This document shows, piece by piece, positions 63,525-64,000 of a DNA stretch of 64,000 nt (position 1 is its first letter; each line of letters starts with the position of its first letter). The notes under the pieces are model-generated. The model saw only the letters and a program-made list of their open reading frames with translations, searched no databases and was not told the DNA's origin. Source of the stretch: Pseudomonas sp. C1C7 (GTDB lineage Bacteria; Pseudomonadota; Gammaproteobacteria; Pseudomonadales; Pseudomonadaceae); NCBI RefSeq assembly GCF_013359595.1, contig NZ_JABFMP010000008.1:62001-126000 (forward strand), given 5' to 3'. The position numbers and the translations under genes are program-made.

Positions 63525-64000
63525 TTACTTGGGTGCAAGCTCCCGCAAATGGCGAGCGACTGCAATCCATGCACCGATATACCCCAACAGTACCGCGCCA
63601 AGCAAGAGAGACAGACCGTCGGCGACCGGCACGCCGGCCAGCGCAAAATCACTGCCGTACAAACCGGCCAGTCCCACTACCGCGTCGTTCAGCCAATCAA
63701 GGCCGAACGCCAGCACGCCCCAGGAAAGAATCCCCGCACCAAAGCCATACAGCGCGCCCATATAGAGGAAGGGCCTGCGCACATAGCTGTCAGTGCCGCC
63801 GACGAGTTTAATCACTTCTATCTCTGTGCGGCGGTTTTCAATATGAAGACGAATGGTATTGCCTATCACCAAAAGTAATGCGGAAACCAGAAGCACGGTC
63901 AGACCGAAGACAAATCGGTCGCCCAGCTTGAGGATGGCTGCCAGACGCTCGACCCAGACTAGATCAAGCTGCGCCTGTTGTACCTTGGGCAATTCGGAAA
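63525..64000 (-). CDS. ftsX: Cell division protein FtsX, C-terminal part (5' end outside window)
   Basis: The open frame runs to the right edge, leaving about 158 C-terminal residues. Three to four hydrophobic helices are present, and NTIRLHIENRRTEIEVIKLV after the first is the strongly conserved FtsX loop (I-R-L-x-I-x-x-R-x-x-E-I-x-V-x-K-L-V-G). FtsX forms an ABC-type complex with FtsE at the septum that activates cell-wall hydrolases. Its place beside rpoH is the standard order. Confidence 0.93.
   Translation of the reverse strand, partial: SELPKVQQAQLDLVWVERLAAILKLGDRFVFGLTVLLVSALLLVIGNTIRLHIENRRTEIEVIKLVGGTDSYVRRPFLYMGALYGFGAGILSWGVLAFGLDWLNDAVVGLAGLYGSDFALAGVPVADGLSLLLGAVLLGYIGAWIAVARHLRELAPK

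Overview
The window is a stretch of core chromosome from a Pseudomonas of the fluorescens group. GC is high throughout. Gene order matches, from memory, the P. aeruginosa PAO1 run from rpoH/ftsX (about PA0375) to ahcY (about PA0432). The intergenic spaces are filled with several families of short palindromic (REP/REPIN-like) repeats typical of fluorescens-group genomes. I see no tRNA, rRNA, CRISPR array, insertion sequence, integrase or prophage gene.

Layout. 1-7.6 kb: the 3' end of ligB, small envelope genes, a haem lipoprotein, mltA, a MAPEG protein, EamA and MFS transporters, an FNT-family channel and an acyl-CoA thioesterase. 7.7-10.4 kb: a complete S-adenosylhomocysteine (SAH) riboswitch controlling ahcY, then metF, i.e. 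the activated-methyl cycle. 10.4-20.4 kb: a glycosyltransferase-like protein, a periplasmic binding protein, the DEAD-box helicase RhlE2, a cytochrome b561-YceI pair, an exported FAD amine oxidase with a Lys/Ala/Pro tail, bioA and rsmE. 20.5-33.3 kb: a catabolic block not at this place in PAO1, holding a LysR-controlled D-amino-acid dehydrogenase/RidA/binding-protein operon, a haemolysin-III-like protein, and a full biotin-independent malonate decarboxylase operon (mdcABCDEGH) with its transporter (mdcLM) and regulator mdcR. 33.5-43.6 kb: the Pil-Chp chemosensory cluster for twitching motility (pilG, pilH, pilI, pilJ, chpA, chpC), lacking the adaptation enzymes pilK and chpB. 44-50 kb: gshB, a TonB-like gene, yqgE, ruvX, then the pyrimidine genes pyrR, pyrB and a catalytically dead pyrC'. 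50-64 kb: a TM2 protein, a C40 peptidase, pilT, yggS-proC-yggT, metX-metW, a DUF4426 gene, rdgB-hemW, DUF3392, thiS-thiG-trmB, DUF423, mtgA, rpoH and the 3' end of ftsX.

The genes form several coherent modules: methionine/SAM cycling (ahcY, metF, metX, metW), type IV pilus control (Pil-Chp and the retraction motor PilT), pyrimidine synthesis, malonate use and D-amino-acid use. Most genes are ordinary housekeeping genes. The observations I rate highest are the readable switching geometry of the SAH riboswitch, the joint loss of pilK and chpB together with Thr-for-His phosphotransfer modules in ChpA, two candidate LysR boxes at positions fitting control of dadA and mdcA, and the concentration of repeat palindromes between convergent genes. 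I did not find a convincing wholly new multi-gene system.
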